A stretch of DNA of 5,433 nt from CAYJAD01 sp964370305 (lineage in GTDB: Bacteria; Desulfobacterota; Desulfovibrionia; Desulfovibrionales; Desulfovibrionaceae): contig CAYJIU010000111.1 in NCBI GenBank assembly GCA_964370305.1, forward strand, positions 1 through 5,433. Reading direction: 5' to 3'. A model generated the notes under the pieces. The model made no database searches. It had not been told where the DNA came from and was given only the letters and a program-made list of their open reading frames with translations. Positions 5,392 to 5,433 of the stretch are shown piece by piece (the stretch's first letter is position 1; each line of letters starts with the position of its first letter). A program made the translations under genes and the position numbers.

Positions 5392-5433
5392 TTAAAAAAA
5401 CTGAGAAGTTATCCAGTTTTTAAAGGCATGGAT
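5392..5433 (-). CDS. C-terminal tail of a minus-strand protein, possibly LysR-type regulator (partial)
   Basis: The last 13 residues, IHAFKNWITSQFF, end at a TAA (5392-5394), followed by the terminator at 5349-5372, which confirms that a real gene ends here. The tail resembles the '..aFrdWLl.e' ending of GcvA-like LysR transcriptional regulators. Thirteen residues are too few to be sure, and other families with a terminal amphipathic helix are possible. The rest of the gene lies beyond the window. Confidence 0.45.
   Translation of the reverse strand: MHAFKNWITSQFF

Noticed and set aside
1..5433. CRISPR array, tRNA, rRNA, riboswitch or complete insertion sequence
   Set aside because: I looked for spaced repeats, cloverleaf-like segments and transposase with terminal repeats and saw none.

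Overview
The window has two parts. On the left (about 1-983) is an AT-rich strip of gene debris. On the right (984-5328) is an intact same-strand cluster of four genes forming a signal-transduction module. At the right edge is the end of a convergent gene with its own terminator. The low GC content, the sigma-54 activator biology and the style of the histidine kinase suggest a Gram-negative proteobacterium. A low-GC deltaproteobacterium of the Desulfovibrio/Lawsonia type is my best guess, but this is an impression from the sequence and not a proven assignment.

Left strip: positions 1-111 hold the last 36 codons of an unidentified plus-strand gene whose stop codon lies in a perfect 7-bp hairpin. 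On the minus strand is what looks like a broken toxin-antitoxin locus. A small intact protein of 67 aa (398-601, good ribosome binding site) is followed 13 bp later by a zeta-toxin/AAA-kinase-like gene. That gene keeps its start and P-loop but is frameshifted, has apparently lost its middle, and is decayed down to about position 160. Between this locus and the operon, 751-987 reads as the remnant of a DUF1643-family gene, with an intact N-terminal stretch, an in-frame stop and a plausible continuation. A consensus-like sigma-70 promoter (TTGACA, 17 bp, TATATA) lies inside this remnant and is the obvious driver of the operon. A GGGTAA motif recurs five times between 617 and 842.

Operon: (1) a universal-stress-protein fold protein lacking the ATP-binding glycine motif; (2) a secreted PhnD-like (phosphate/phosphite/phosphonate family) binding protein; (3) a membrane histidine kinase with a periplasmic sensor domain, HAMP, HisKA and HATPase; (4) an NtrC-type response regulator with receiver, sigma-54 AAA+ and Fis-type HTH domains. 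Gaps are 33, 18 and 22 bp. No ABC permease or ATPase gene lies within the cluster, so the binding protein is more likely a ligand-sensing partner of the kinase than a transporter component. The inferred flow is ligand, binding protein, kinase, phosphorylated regulator, then sigma-54 promoters that are not visible in this window.

Right edge: 5392-5433 encodes on the minus strand the last 13 residues of a protein whose tail resembles LysR-type regulators of the GcvA kind. A textbook intrinsic terminator for that strand follows at 5349-5372.
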